In this document: positions 25,482-32,884 of the stretch, piece by piece
How the letters are laid out: the number at the start of each line of letters is the position of its first letter
Position numbering within the stretch: the first letter of the stretch is position 1
Source: DATJJW01 sp035491935
GTDB taxonomy: Bacteria > Pseudomonadota > Alphaproteobacteria > ATCC43930 > CGMCC-115725
Length of the DNA stretch: 46,312 nucleotides
NCBI GenBank assembly: GCA_035491935.1
Contig: DATJJW010000269.1
Location: 1 to 46,312, forward strand
Direction of reading: 5' to 3'
Position numbers and translations under genes: made by a program
The notes under the pieces: model-generated
The model's input: the letters and a program-made list of their open reading frames with translations, nothing else
What the model was told of the DNA's origin: nothing
Databases searched by the model: none

Positions 25482-26504
25482 ATGAAACGTCTCATTGCTG
25501 TTGCTGCGATGTGCATGACGATATTCAGCGGCAGGGCCGCTGCTCAACAAGACGTCGAAGCGCATTACAAAGGCAAGAATATCGACTTCCTCATTTCGAC
25601 CGGGCCCGGAGCCGCCTATGACACATATGCGCGCACGCTCGCGCAGCATATGAAAAATCATATGCCCGGAAATCCCAATTTCATCCCGATGCAGAAGGAA
25701 GGTGCCGGCGGCATGACGGCAGCGACCTACATATACAACATAGCGCCTAGGGATGGGACTGTGATTGCCATGGTCAACAATCCTATCCCGTACCTGCCAC
25801 TTCTCGGCGATACGCATGCGCATTACGACTCGCTCAAACTCAATTGGATCGGGAGCATGGAGGGGGAGACGGCACTCCTCATCGCTTCGACAAAAAGCGG
25901 GATCAAGACGATTGAAGAGGCAAGAAAGAAAGAACTGACAGTCGGAACAAGCGGTGCGGGTTCCGGAAGCTACTTCAACGCCCGTCTGATAAATCGGTTC
26001 GTCGGAACGAAATTGAAGCTGGTCGTCGGTTATCCGGCGTCATCGGATGTCCTGCTGGCGCTGGATCGGGGCGAGGTCGATGGTTTTCCGGGGATGATGT
26101 TGTCGACCCTCGCTCTTCAAAAACCGGAATGGCTCGTTCCGGGGCATGTGAACTTTCTGCTCCAGTTGGCCCTCACCCGGCATCCGCAGATGAAGGACGT
26201 GCCGACGATCATGGAGAAGTTGCAAAACCCCGCGGATAAGGGAGCCGTCACCCTGGCTCTTGCCCCACTGATTGCCGCAAGACCGATCATGGCTCCGCCG
26301 GATATTCCCGCTGCCTACATTCAGGCACTGCAAACCGCTTTCGATGAAACGATGGTTGATCCGGATTTCCTGGCCGATCTCAAGAGATCCCGGCTGGATA
26401 CATACGGGTGGATGACCGGGCCTAAACTGGAGGAACTCATCAGGTCGGTTTACAAAACGAATCCAAAGGACGTGGCGACCATCGCGGCTATGCTGAAGCA
26501 GTAA
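25482..26504 (+). CDS. Bug-family tripartite tricarboxylate transporter binding protein
   Basis: This 340-residue periplasmic binding protein has a signal peptide (MKRLIAVAAMCMTIFSGRAAA) and Bug/TctC-type features: YKGKNIDFLISTGPGAAYDTYARTLAQHM, a GGMTAATYIYN segment and DVLLALDRGEVDGFPGM. No TctA or TctB membrane component is nearby, as for most Bug receptors. By eye the gene is far less GC-rich than those around it (31 of 60 bases in 25921-25980). A 13-bp tandem duplication sits on its stop codon. The ligand is unknown; carboxylic acids are typical. Confidence 0.9.
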   Translation: MKRLIAVAAMCMTIFSGRAAAQQDVEAHYKGKNIDFLISTGPGAAYDTYARTLAQHMKNHMPGNPNFIPMQKEGAGGMTAATYIYNIAPRDGTVIAMVNNPIPYLPLLGDTHAHYDSLKLNWIGSMEGETALLIASTKSGIKTIEEARKKELTVGTSGAGSGSYFNARLINRFVGTKLKLVVGYPASSDVLLALDRGEVDGFPGMMLSTLALQKPEWLVPGHVNFLLQLALTRHPQMKDVPTIMEKLQNPADKGAVTLALAPLIAARPIMAPPDIPAAYIQALQTAFDETMVDPDFLADLKRSRLDTYGWMTGPKLEELIRSVYKTNPKDVATIAAMLKQ

Positions 26505-26520
26505 AAAGAAGCAGTAAAAA
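26495..26520. repeat. 13-bp tandem duplication across a stop codon
   Basis: Two perfect copies of GAAGCAGTAAAAA lie at 26495-26507 and 26508-26520. The first contains the TAA stop of the Bug gene; the second ends on the A of the cupin ATG. Confidence 0.9.
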
Positions 26521-27014
26521 TGACGGAATTCCCTGTAAGAAGAGTCATCACCGGACACACCGATAATGGACGAGCCGTCGTCATACATGACGGTGCGCCG
26601 CCCTATGTCCGCTCGACACGCCCTGGACATCGCAATGGCCTGATATGGTGTACTGACGCCATGCCTGTTCCCTTGCCCTTGGGCACGGATGTCGAGGACA
26701 TGGGTACCCGACGGCTCGGAACCTATCCGCCTAGAAATGGCGCTCGTTTCATGGTGACGGAGTATCCCCCCGGCAATGTGCCGCGCATGCATCGAACGGA
26801 CACGATCGACTTCATCACGGTGATCTCCGGACGCATGCAAATGTACCTGGATGACGGCGAGATGGTCGAGATCAAGGCTGGCGATGTCATGGTTCAGCGC
26901 GGCACGATGCATGCCTGGGTCAATCCGGGCCCCGATCCTTGCGTCATGAGCTTCGTACTCATGGACGCCGAGCCGCTGCCGGTCCCCAACCCTCTCCCAC
27001 GCGACAACCCTTGA
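26520..27014 (+). CDS. Cupin-domain protein
   Basis: This 164-residue protein has a single cupin barrel. Motif 1 is weak (PRMHRTDTIDFITVISGRM, His91 with Asp in place of the usual Glu). Motif 2 is GDVMVQRGTMHAWVN, with His131 as metal ligand. A full set of metal ligands is not certain. Similar proteins are dioxygenase-like or ligand-sensing cupins in catabolic clusters. It begins 15 bp after the Bug stop with only a weak ribosome-binding site inside the 13-bp duplication, so it probably depends on the upstream gene for translation. Confidence 0.85.
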   Translation: MTEFPVRRVITGHTDNGRAVVIHDGAPPYVRSTRPGHRNGLIWCTDAMPVPLPLGTDVEDMGTRRLGTYPPRNGARFMVTEYPPGNVPRMHRTDTIDFITVISGRMQMYLDDGEMVEIKAGDVMVQRGTMHAWVNPGPDPCVMSFVLMDAEPLPVPNPLPRDNP

Positions 27015-27045
27015 GCGCGGGTAGATAAAATCGTGATTCGCACGA

Positions 27046-27074
27046 GATGGCCGGGTCAAGCTCAGCCATGACGG
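27046..27074. repeat. REP-like palindrome between convergent genes
   Basis: The imperfect palindrome contains ATGGCCGGGTCAAGC and ends GCCATGACGG, matching the core of the element near 2885. It lies between the stops of the cupin gene and the minus-strand hydrolase gene. Confidence 0.65.
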
Positions 27075-27081
27075 TGCGGTG

Positions 27082-27912
27082 TCAAGACCGCCCCCTGCCC
27101 AGGAACTCGATCGCTACACGGTTGAAGGCCTCCGGCTCGTCGATCTGCGCGCAATGGCCGGCCTCCGGGAACACGACCAGCTCCGAGCCCGGGACATCCT
27201 TCTGCAGCGCCTGTGGATATCCAGGCTCGCGTAGCGTGTCCTGGGCGCCGGCGACGATCAGCGTCGGCACCTTGATGGCGCCGTAATCATCCGGCCGGCG
27301 TTGCGCCTTGCCGCCGCCCCAGGGCGATTTGAAGCGCGCCGCCGCCGTGCATTGCCAGGCGCCCGGTTCCTGGGACAGGCGGAAGCGCCGGTCGATATAG
27401 GCCTCGTCGGCGCGGATCTTCGGATTGATGAACATCGCTTCGACGATGCGCTTCATGTGCTCGCGCGTGCCGTCATAGGTATTGAGCGTCTTGCGGAATT
27501 CGTTCTCGGGCGCGTAGCCGCCGCCGCTGACCACGATCATCCGGTCGATGGGGAAGAGCGGCTCGGCCATGGCGGCGATGGTCAGAAGCACGCCGCCGGC
27601 CATGGAATTGCCGATGAAATGCGCCTTGCCGATGCATAGCGCATCAAGGAAATGGCGGGTGTGCCGGGCGCGCATCAGCCACATATCCTCGAAGCTGAAC
27701 ACCTTGGCGCTCTGACCGAAGCCCAGCCAATCCGGGGCCAGGACATGGAAGTGCCGAGCCAGGGCCTCGATGTTGAATTCCCAGGAGAGCTCGGCACAGG
27801 CGCCGAACTCGCCGCTATGCAGCAGCACGACGGTCGGGCCCGATCCCGCTTCCAGATAATGGGTGCGCAGACCATCGACCATCAGGAAGCGGCTGTGGAA
27901 ATTGGCGACCAT
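27082..27912 (-). CDS. Alpha/beta hydrolase, meta-cleavage-product-hydrolase-like
   Basis: This 276-residue protein has oxyanion-region VVLLHSGEFGA, nucleophile elbow GNSMAGG (Ser103), acid Asp225 (AGAQDTL) and base His253 (EAGHCAQ). HSGEFGA and GNSMGG-type elbows are characteristic of C-C hydrolases such as BphD, DmpD and MhpC, which cleave ring-fission products of aromatic breakdown. Its leader resembles that of the hydrolase at 22584: a palindrome ending 11 nt before ATG and CAGGG directly before the start. Regulation through operator B is likely. It is the only gene in its unit and is divergent from the 104-residue hypothetical gene. Confidence 0.92.
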   Translation of the reverse strand: MVANFHSRFLMVDGLRTHYLEAGSGPTVVLLHSGEFGACAELSWEFNIEALARHFHVLAPDWLGFGQSAKVFSFEDMWLMRARHTRHFLDALCIGKAHFIGNSMAGGVLLTIAAMAEPLFPIDRMIVVSGGGYAPENEFRKTLNTYDGTREHMKRIVEAMFINPKIRADEAYIDRRFRLSQEPGAWQCTAAARFKSPWGGGKAQRRPDDYGAIKVPTLIVAGAQDTLREPGYPQALQKDVPGSELVVFPEAGHCAQIDEPEAFNRVAIEFLGRGRS

Positions 27913-27923
27913 CCCTGCATTCT

Positions 27924-27959
27924 TTCATATATTTGAATTTCTATTTCATGATAATGAAT
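27924..27959 (-). promoter_or_regulatory. Bipartite operator B (before the second hydrolase)
   Basis: TTCATATATTTGAA (27924-27937; 13 of 14) and TTTCAT-N4-ATGAAT (27944-27959; 11 of 12 arm bases) have centres 21 bp apart. The TATATT half is nearest the minus-strand hydrolase, 11 nt from its ATG. The site also lies 63 bp before the divergent gene at 28023. Confidence 0.82.
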
Positions 27960-28022
27960 GTCGAATCGGTGTCAATCGACGAAGCCTGCTGAAGCGAACC
28001 ACAGGAACCAGGAGGAGCAGCA

Positions 28023-28337
28023 ATGCGCATTCGGGTCGATCGTCAGAACGGCGTGCATCTCGACGAGCCGGAGGATTTCCGGCGCTTCTCGCTTGCGGTC
28101 GAGCGTGGAAAGCCGGCAATGGCGGATATCAGCCGGGCGCTCGCCGGCATCGCCACGCTGGAGGATGAGGGCTCGGCCTGGGTGTCGGAGACGGCCTTGC
28201 GGCAATGGCCGGGGCTGGCCGGCGACCGGGGCTGGGACCGGGGCCTGAGCGCCATGATCGAGAAGGCCCGACCCTTCGGCTGGTACGATCCGGCGCATGC
28301 CCGGATCAAGGCGCATGTCGAATGGCTCGCCGCCTGA
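28023..28337 (+). CDS. 104-residue hypothetical protein
   Basis: This is a small soluble protein without signal peptide or membrane segment: MRIRVDRQNGVHLDEPEDFR, then a predicted helical middle (ISRALAGIATLEDE) and a tryptophan-rich C-terminal half (WVSETALRQWPGLAGDRGWDRG, GWYDPAHARIKAHVEW). AGGAGGAGCAGCA precedes the ATG, so translation should be strong. Base composition is normal for the window. It does not resemble any family I know. Its place between a regulon operator and the IclR gene suggests it serves the same pathway, perhaps as an accessory subunit of an enzyme, but nothing in the sequence proves this. Confidence 0.75.
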   Translation: MRIRVDRQNGVHLDEPEDFRRFSLAVERGKPAMADISRALAGIATLEDEGSAWVSETALRQWPGLAGDRGWDRGLSAMIEKARPFGWYDPAHARIKAHVEWLAA

Positions 28338-28515
28338 TTTTTGGTCTCCGTTGAACCGAACCCTCGTAAGTCAAACCCTTGTCAAATGCACCTTACTGAA
28401 CCGCCCGTGGCAGAACACGGGCAAATCGGTTACACCGGACAGTGGTAAGGGAAGATGATCACCCCGCCCGTTCGGTCTGCCCCGGACGGTCCGTTCCGGA
28501 GATGCCGCAGTCCAG

Positions 28516-29349
28516 ATGTCTAAGCCCATGAGTACGAACCTCGCTGTCAAATCTGCGACGAGGGTTTTTGACATCCTTGAATTCTTTCGGGAGACGCAGC
28601 GGCCCTTGCGCCTGAGCGAGATTGCCGAACGCTTCGGCTATCCGCCCTCCTCGGTCTCGGGCCTGCTCAAGACCATGACGGCCCAAGGCTACCTCAGCTT
28701 CGACGCCAATCGCCGCTCCTATTTCCCGACGGCCCGTCTGCTGCAGCTGGTCAGCTGGATCCCGAATTTCGAGGAGGGCGTCGTCATGCAGGCGATGAAG
28801 AACCTGCAGAAGGCGACGGGTGAGATGATCGTGCTGGGCACGATCCAGGACATCTATGTCGAATATGTCGAGGTGCTGCGCTCGTCCCAGGAGATCCAGG
28901 CCTGGAGCCCGCCTGGCACCAAGCGCCTGCTGGTCGCGAACGGCATGGGGCTGCTGCTGCTGAGCCGGCTCGCCGGCAATACCGACATCACCCGCAACAA
29001 CCAGATCCTGCGGATCTACCGCCGCGCCTCGGCCATGGGCTTCTTCAAGGAGGCGGATTATCCGATCGAGGCACTCGCCGAGCGCGTCAACACGGTCAGG
29101 GGACAGGGCTATGTCTTCACCCGCTCGCGCGGCGAGGGCGACATCTTCGTACGCCGGACGGAAGAGGTGCAGATCGGCCCGATCAATCCCGGCGGCAGCA
29201 TGATCTCCATGCTGGTGCCGTGCCCGCCCAACCATCGGCCGCTGGCGCTAGGCATCGCGGGGCCGGCCGAACGCCTGTCGCGCAATCTGGAGCAGATGGT
29301 CCAGAAGCTGCGGCAGGAGATCGACAAGCTGGCGCTGGTCGAGGTCTGA
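28516..29349 (+). CDS. IclR-family regulator, candidate master of the local regulon
   Basis: This 277-residue protein has an N-terminal winged helix (KSATRVFDILEFFRETQRPLRLSEIAERFGYPPSSVSGLLKTM) and an IclR effector domain (IQAWSPPGTKRLLVANGMG, GYVFTRSRGEGDIFV). A C-terminal basic helix (LSRNLEQMVQKLRQEIDKL) extends it. ATG 28516 or 28528 may start it. It lies in the middle of a cluster in which four 36-bp operators with IclR-like paired dyads occur, and it is the only regulator between 20 and 31 kb. That makes it the best candidate to bind them; LysR proteins prefer other site shapes. No copy of the operator precedes it, so it may not be autoregulated that way. Confidence 0.9.
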   Translation: MSKPMSTNLAVKSATRVFDILEFFRETQRPLRLSEIAERFGYPPSSVSGLLKTMTAQGYLSFDANRRSYFPTARLLQLVSWIPNFEEGVVMQAMKNLQKATGEMIVLGTIQDIYVEYVEVLRSSQEIQAWSPPGTKRLLVANGMGLLLLSRLAGNTDITRNNQILRIYRRASAMGFFKEADYPIEALAERVNTVRGQGYVFTRSRGEGDIFVRRTEEVQIGPINPGGSMISMLVPCPPNHRPLALGIAGPAERLSRNLEQMVQKLRQEIDKLALVEV

Positions 29350-29380
29350 GCGGCGTTCCCCGCCGTCGCTTCTTCTTGTT

Positions 29381-29410
29381 CGTCATGGCCGGGCCGACCC
29401 GGCCATGACG
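29381..29410. repeat. REP-like perfect palindrome between convergent genes
   Basis: Arms CGTCATGGCCGGG and CCCGGCCATGACG (13 bp each) enclose a CCGA loop. It lies between the stops of the IclR gene and the minus-strand MFS gene, and is related to the elements near 2885 and 27046. Confidence 0.85.
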
Positions 29411-29429
29411 GTGTCAATGTTGCTGCGAG

Positions 29430-30797
29430 CTACTCCGCGGCCGTGCGTTGCTCGCCATAGGTCGAGGTGTTGCGGCCCCGGCCATAGGTTCGGCCCATGA
29501 TGAAGATCGCTGCCGCGCCCAGCAGCATCGGTAGCGCCTCGGCATAGAAGATCGAGGACGGCTTCCAGCCGAATTGCAGCAGATATCCGACAACGACCGG
29601 ACCGATCACCGCGCCGATGCGGCCGATGCCCAGCGCCCAGCCGAGCCCCGTCGAGCGCAGCGCCGTCGGGTAGAAATAGACGGTCAGCGCGTTGGTGCTC
29701 TTTTGGATGCCGCTGGCGGAGAAGCTGGCGGCGAAGGCGGGCATCAGCACGATCCAGATCGACGACGACATGGTCCCGCCGATCAGCGCGGTGAAAAGGC
29801 CACCCAGCACATAAAGCGTGGTCATGACCACGAAGGGACCGAAACGGTCCATCAGCGGGCCGATGATCGGTGCGGCCAGGATGCCGCCGCCCAGCGCGAT
29901 GCTCGCCACCCGGATCGCCGTCTCCTGCTTCAGGCCGGAATCGATGAAGATGGTCGGCAGCCAGCTCTGGAGTACGGTCAGGACCGCGAGGTTCATGATC
30001 AGGCTGAACCAGATCGCGAGGGTGCCGGTCGTCCGGTTGTCCTGGAACAGGCGGTTGACGGCAACATGGTGGGCATTGCCCTCGCCCGCCTGCAGCCTGG
30101 CCCCCTCCGGCACGACGATGCCGGGCTTGATACGCTGGATGACCTTGATCGCCCGTGCCCGGTCCTGCGCCCGGTTGACCAGGTGATCGATGGACTCCGG
30201 CAGCAGGAAATACATGGCGAGCGCCAGCGACAGCGGCAGGATCGCGCCGACATAGAGCACGGATTGCCAGCCGAAGGTCCGCAGCAGGGCGGCCGCGACG
30301 AAACCCGCCGCGATCTGGCCGAACGACAGGCCGATATAGGCCATGGTGATGAAGGTCGAACGCCAGCGCTTGGGACAGAATTCGCCGGTCATCACCACCG
30401 CGCTGGGCAGAGCGCCGCCGAGGCCGACACCGGTGATGAAACGGCAAGCCATCAGCATCCAGACATTGCTGGTCAGGGTAGTGACCAGGCTCATCACGCC
30501 GAACAGCGCGGTGGCCAAGATCATCATACGCTTCTGGCCGACCTTCGCAGCGATAGGCGAGATGACCAGATATCCGGCCAGCAGCCCTGCGACGCCGGAG
30601 GAGAAGATCTGCCCCATCATGCCTTTGTCGATATGCCAGAGCTTGGCGATCTGCGGCGTGATATAGGCGATGACTTGCGTGTCGAAGCCGTCGACGAACA
30701 GGACCAAGGCGCCGAAGACGGCGACAAGCAGCGAGAGGCCGCTGATCCTGGCATTGATAAGTTCTTCGGCGTTGATGACTGGGCCCGTCGTCTCCAT
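29430..30797 (-). CDS. MFS transporter, aromatic acid:H+ symporter (AAHS) type
   Basis: This 455-residue transporter has twelve helices and an AAHS first helix (LVLFVDGFDTQVIAYITPQ) with the DGFD pair. The IAAKVGQKRMM loop and FCPKRWRSTFITMAYIGLSFGQ also fit PcaK/BenK-like carriers of benzoate-type acids. It is a second, distinct AAHS protein, not a close copy of the one at 15857. ATG 30797 follows GGGGAGACCC. Operator C lies 72 bp upstream. It is divergent from the dienelactone hydrolase gene. Confidence 0.93.
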   Translation of the reverse strand: METTGPVINAEELINARISGLSLLVAVFGALVLFVDGFDTQVIAYITPQIAKLWHIDKGMMGQIFSSGVAGLLAGYLVISPIAAKVGQKRMMILATALFGVMSLVTTLTSNVWMLMACRFITGVGLGGALPSAVVMTGEFCPKRWRSTFITMAYIGLSFGQIAAGFVAAALLRTFGWQSVLYVGAILPLSLALAMYFLLPESIDHLVNRAQDRARAIKVIQRIKPGIVVPEGARLQAGEGNAHHVAVNRLFQDNRTTGTLAIWFSLIMNLAVLTVLQSWLPTIFIDSGLKQETAIRVASIALGGGILAAPIIGPLMDRFGPFVVMTTLYVLGGLFTALIGGTMSSSIWIVLMPAFAASFSASGIQKSTNALTVYFYPTALRSTGLGWALGIGRIGAVIGPVVVGYLLQFGWKPSSIFYAEALPMLLGAAAIFIMGRTYGRGRNTSTYGEQRTAAE

Positions 30798-30869
30798 TGG
30801 GTCTCCCCGTTTTTTTAGGCCAGGCGGTTCTTTTGCCCTGTGCCGTTACATGAAGCGTCCCGATATTTT

Positions 30870-30905
30870 TTCATATGTATGAAATTGTCATTCAGGATCA
30901 TGTAT
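30870..30905 (-). promoter_or_regulatory. Bipartite operator C (before MFS, divergent dienelactone hydrolase)
   Basis: TTCATATGTATGAA (30870-30883; 13 of 14 and itself near-palindromic) and ATTCAG-N4-ATGTAT (30890-30905; 10 of 12 arm bases) have centres 21 bp apart. The first half is nearer the minus-strand MFS gene. The site ends 68 bp before the divergent hydrolase gene at 30974 and could serve both. Confidence 0.75.
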
Positions 30906-30973
30906 TTTCCTGCCGACGTCAACGAAATTCCCGGTATAGTTAAAGCCCTCATTGACCATAGCGGAGGCAGGGC

Positions 30974-31663
30974 ATGTCCGGTCGCGACATCGAGATTTCC
31001 ACGCCGGATGGCGCGGCATATCAAGTACATCTCGTCGGGGAAACCGGCGCGCCGCGGCCGGCGCTCATCATCTACTCGACCGTGTTCGGCGTCGATGCCG
31101 ATATGAAGAAGATGGCCGAGCGCTGGGCCGCGCGCGGCTTCGTCGTGGCGCTGCCCGACTATTACCACCGCATCGCCCCCGGCGTACGCGAGCGCAACGA
31201 CGCCGGCCGGGCCGAGGCGCGCGCCCGCTGGCGCGATCTTGATGTCGACGGCACCATGCGCGACCTGGAAGCGCTGACGGCGCATCTCAAGACCTCACCC
31301 CATTGCAATGGCCGGATGATGGCCCTGGGCTTCTGCGCCGGCGGCGAGTTGGCCTTCCTCTCGGCGCTGCGCCTGGGCGTGCAGGCGGCAGCGGCATATC
31401 ACGGCACGCGCGTCGAACGGCACCTGGATGAGGCGAAGCGGCTCAAGGTGCCGGTGACGCTGCATTACGGCGACAATGACGACACCATCCCGATGGGGGT
31501 GGTCGAGGTCATCCAAAAGGGGCTCGCGGACCAGAAGCTGGTCGACATCCATGTCTATCCGGAAGCAGTGCACGGTTTCAGCGTACCCGGCCGTGCGCAA
31601 TATAACGAGCCGGCGGCCGTCGCATCCGATGCCCGCGCGCAGGCGGTCTTCGCCGCGGCATAA
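30974..31663 (+). CDS. Dienelactone hydrolase family protein
   Basis: This 229-residue enzyme has the dienelactone-hydrolase triad: nucleophile Cys121 in GFCAGGE, acid Asp170 in GDNDDTIP and base His200 in EAVHGFSV. VFGVDADMKKMAERWAARGFVVALPDYY is the family's N-terminal half. Dienelactone hydrolases open lactones formed in chlorocatechol and other aromatic pathways, giving maleylacetate-type acids. GGAGGCAGGGC precedes the ATG. Its position across operator C from an aromatic-acid carrier fits a role in that pathway; the exact lactone is unknown. Confidence 0.92.
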   Translation: MSGRDIEISTPDGAAYQVHLVGETGAPRPALIIYSTVFGVDADMKKMAERWAARGFVVALPDYYHRIAPGVRERNDAGRAEARARWRDLDVDGTMRDLEALTAHLKTSPHCNGRMMALGFCAGGELAFLSALRLGVQAAAAYHGTRVERHLDEAKRLKVPVTLHYGDNDDTIPMGVVEVIQKGLADQKLVDIHVYPEAVHGFSVPGRAQYNEPAAVASDARAQAVFAAA

Positions 31664-31764
31664 GTTCGCCGACACCAATTTGGGCTTGCCAGCCATCAGA
31701 AAAACTTATTCTGTTGGCCGGCAAGCCGCGAAAGCGGCAGCCTCGATCCGAAAAGAGGGCGCCG

Positions 31765-32721
31765 ATGAAGCCGAACGACCATCCGATGTCGCATTACCTG
31801 AGCCTGCACCAGGTAAGAGCGGTCATCGCGGTGTTCGAGGAGGGCTCCTTCACCCGCGCCGCCGAACGCGAGCACGCGACGCAATCCGGCATCTCCCAGC
31901 ATGTCAGTAGCTTGGAAAAGGCCTTGGGCCTGCGCCTGTTCGAGCGGCTGAATGGCGGCATCAAGCCGACGGCGGCCGGCGAGACCTATTATCGCTACGC
32001 GCTCGAGGCAATGGCGACCCTGGAAACGGCGAAGCGCGAGACGCTGGCCATTGGCGGCCGGGTTCATGGCGAATTGAACGTCGGGTTGATGCCGACATTC
32101 ACCCGTGCGGCGCTGACCCCGGTGCTGGAGGACTACATCCGCCTCTATCCGGATGTGCAGCTGAGGGTCAACGAAAGCTACAGCTGGGACCTCACGGCCA
32201 AGGTGCTCGATGGGCTGCTCGATTTCGCCATCGTGCCGCATTTCGAAGGCCGGACCGGCCTCAATGCGCGGCGCATCGCGCGCGACCGGGAGATGCTGAT
32301 CTCCGGCAAGCGCAGCGGGCTCGTCAATCTGCAGCCGGCCCGGCTGGCCGGGCACCGGCCGCTGAAGCTGGTTCTGCCCAGCCGGCAGAATACGCGCCGG
32401 CGCACCATCGACGGCTATCTGCTGGCCAACGGCATCGCGGTCGACAGCCTGCTGGAGATGGACGCGATGATCGGCACGCTGGAGTTCGTGGCCTCCACCG
32501 ACTGGATGACCGTGTTGCCGGCACTGATCTGCCGCAACGACGCCGATGGCCAGCGCTTCATCATCAATCCGCTGGCCGACCCGCCGCTGCATGTCGATTT
32601 CGTGCTGATCGAACCGGCCCGCACGCCGCTCAGCCTGCAGGCCCGGCTGTTCGTCGAGCGGCTGGAGCATCAGGTGGCGGTCATCGAACAGGATTGGCGC
32701 CGCCTGCTCGGCGAAGCGTAA
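31765..32721 (+). CDS. LysR-family transcriptional regulator
   Basis: This 318-residue LysR protein has the winged helix VIAVFEEGSFTRAAEREHATQSGISQHVSSLEKAL and an effector domain starting GELNVGLMPTFTRAALTPVL. ATG 31765 is chosen for the GAGGG 5 nt upstream; ATG 31789 is also possible. Upstream, CAGAA-N7-TTCTG (31697-31713) is a possible binding dyad. The monooxygenase operon (LLM, flavin reductase, Gfo/Idh/MocA) starts 163 bp downstream on the same strand and is its likely target. Confidence 0.9.
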   Translation: MKPNDHPMSHYLSLHQVRAVIAVFEEGSFTRAAEREHATQSGISQHVSSLEKALGLRLFERLNGGIKPTAAGETYYRYALEAMATLETAKRETLAIGGRVHGELNVGLMPTFTRAALTPVLEDYIRLYPDVQLRVNESYSWDLTAKVLDGLLDFAIVPHFEGRTGLNARRIARDREMLISGKRSGLVNLQPARLAGHRPLKLVLPSRQNTRRRTIDGYLLANGIAVDSLLEMDAMIGTLEFVASTDWMTVLPALICRNDADGQRFIINPLADPPLHVDFVLIEPARTPLSLQARLFVERLEHQVAVIEQDWRRLLGEA

Positions 32722-32884
32722 ACCGCGCGAGGCCGAGCTGCCCCGGCCTCGTCCTTGCCCGCATCGGTTTCCATGATGGGACGGCCCAGAAATGATTGTT
32801 CGGCAAGCGATCCACCCCCGTCCATACTGATATCCAAGGCACGCGATCCAACGGCGTGCCGGCAATGATGTCCTGGGGATACGC

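Noticed and set aside
28440..28500. Possible dyad before the IclR gene at 28516
   Set aside because: The GGTTACA...GTGGTAA symmetry is weak and does not match the four-copy operator, so I do not call a binding site.
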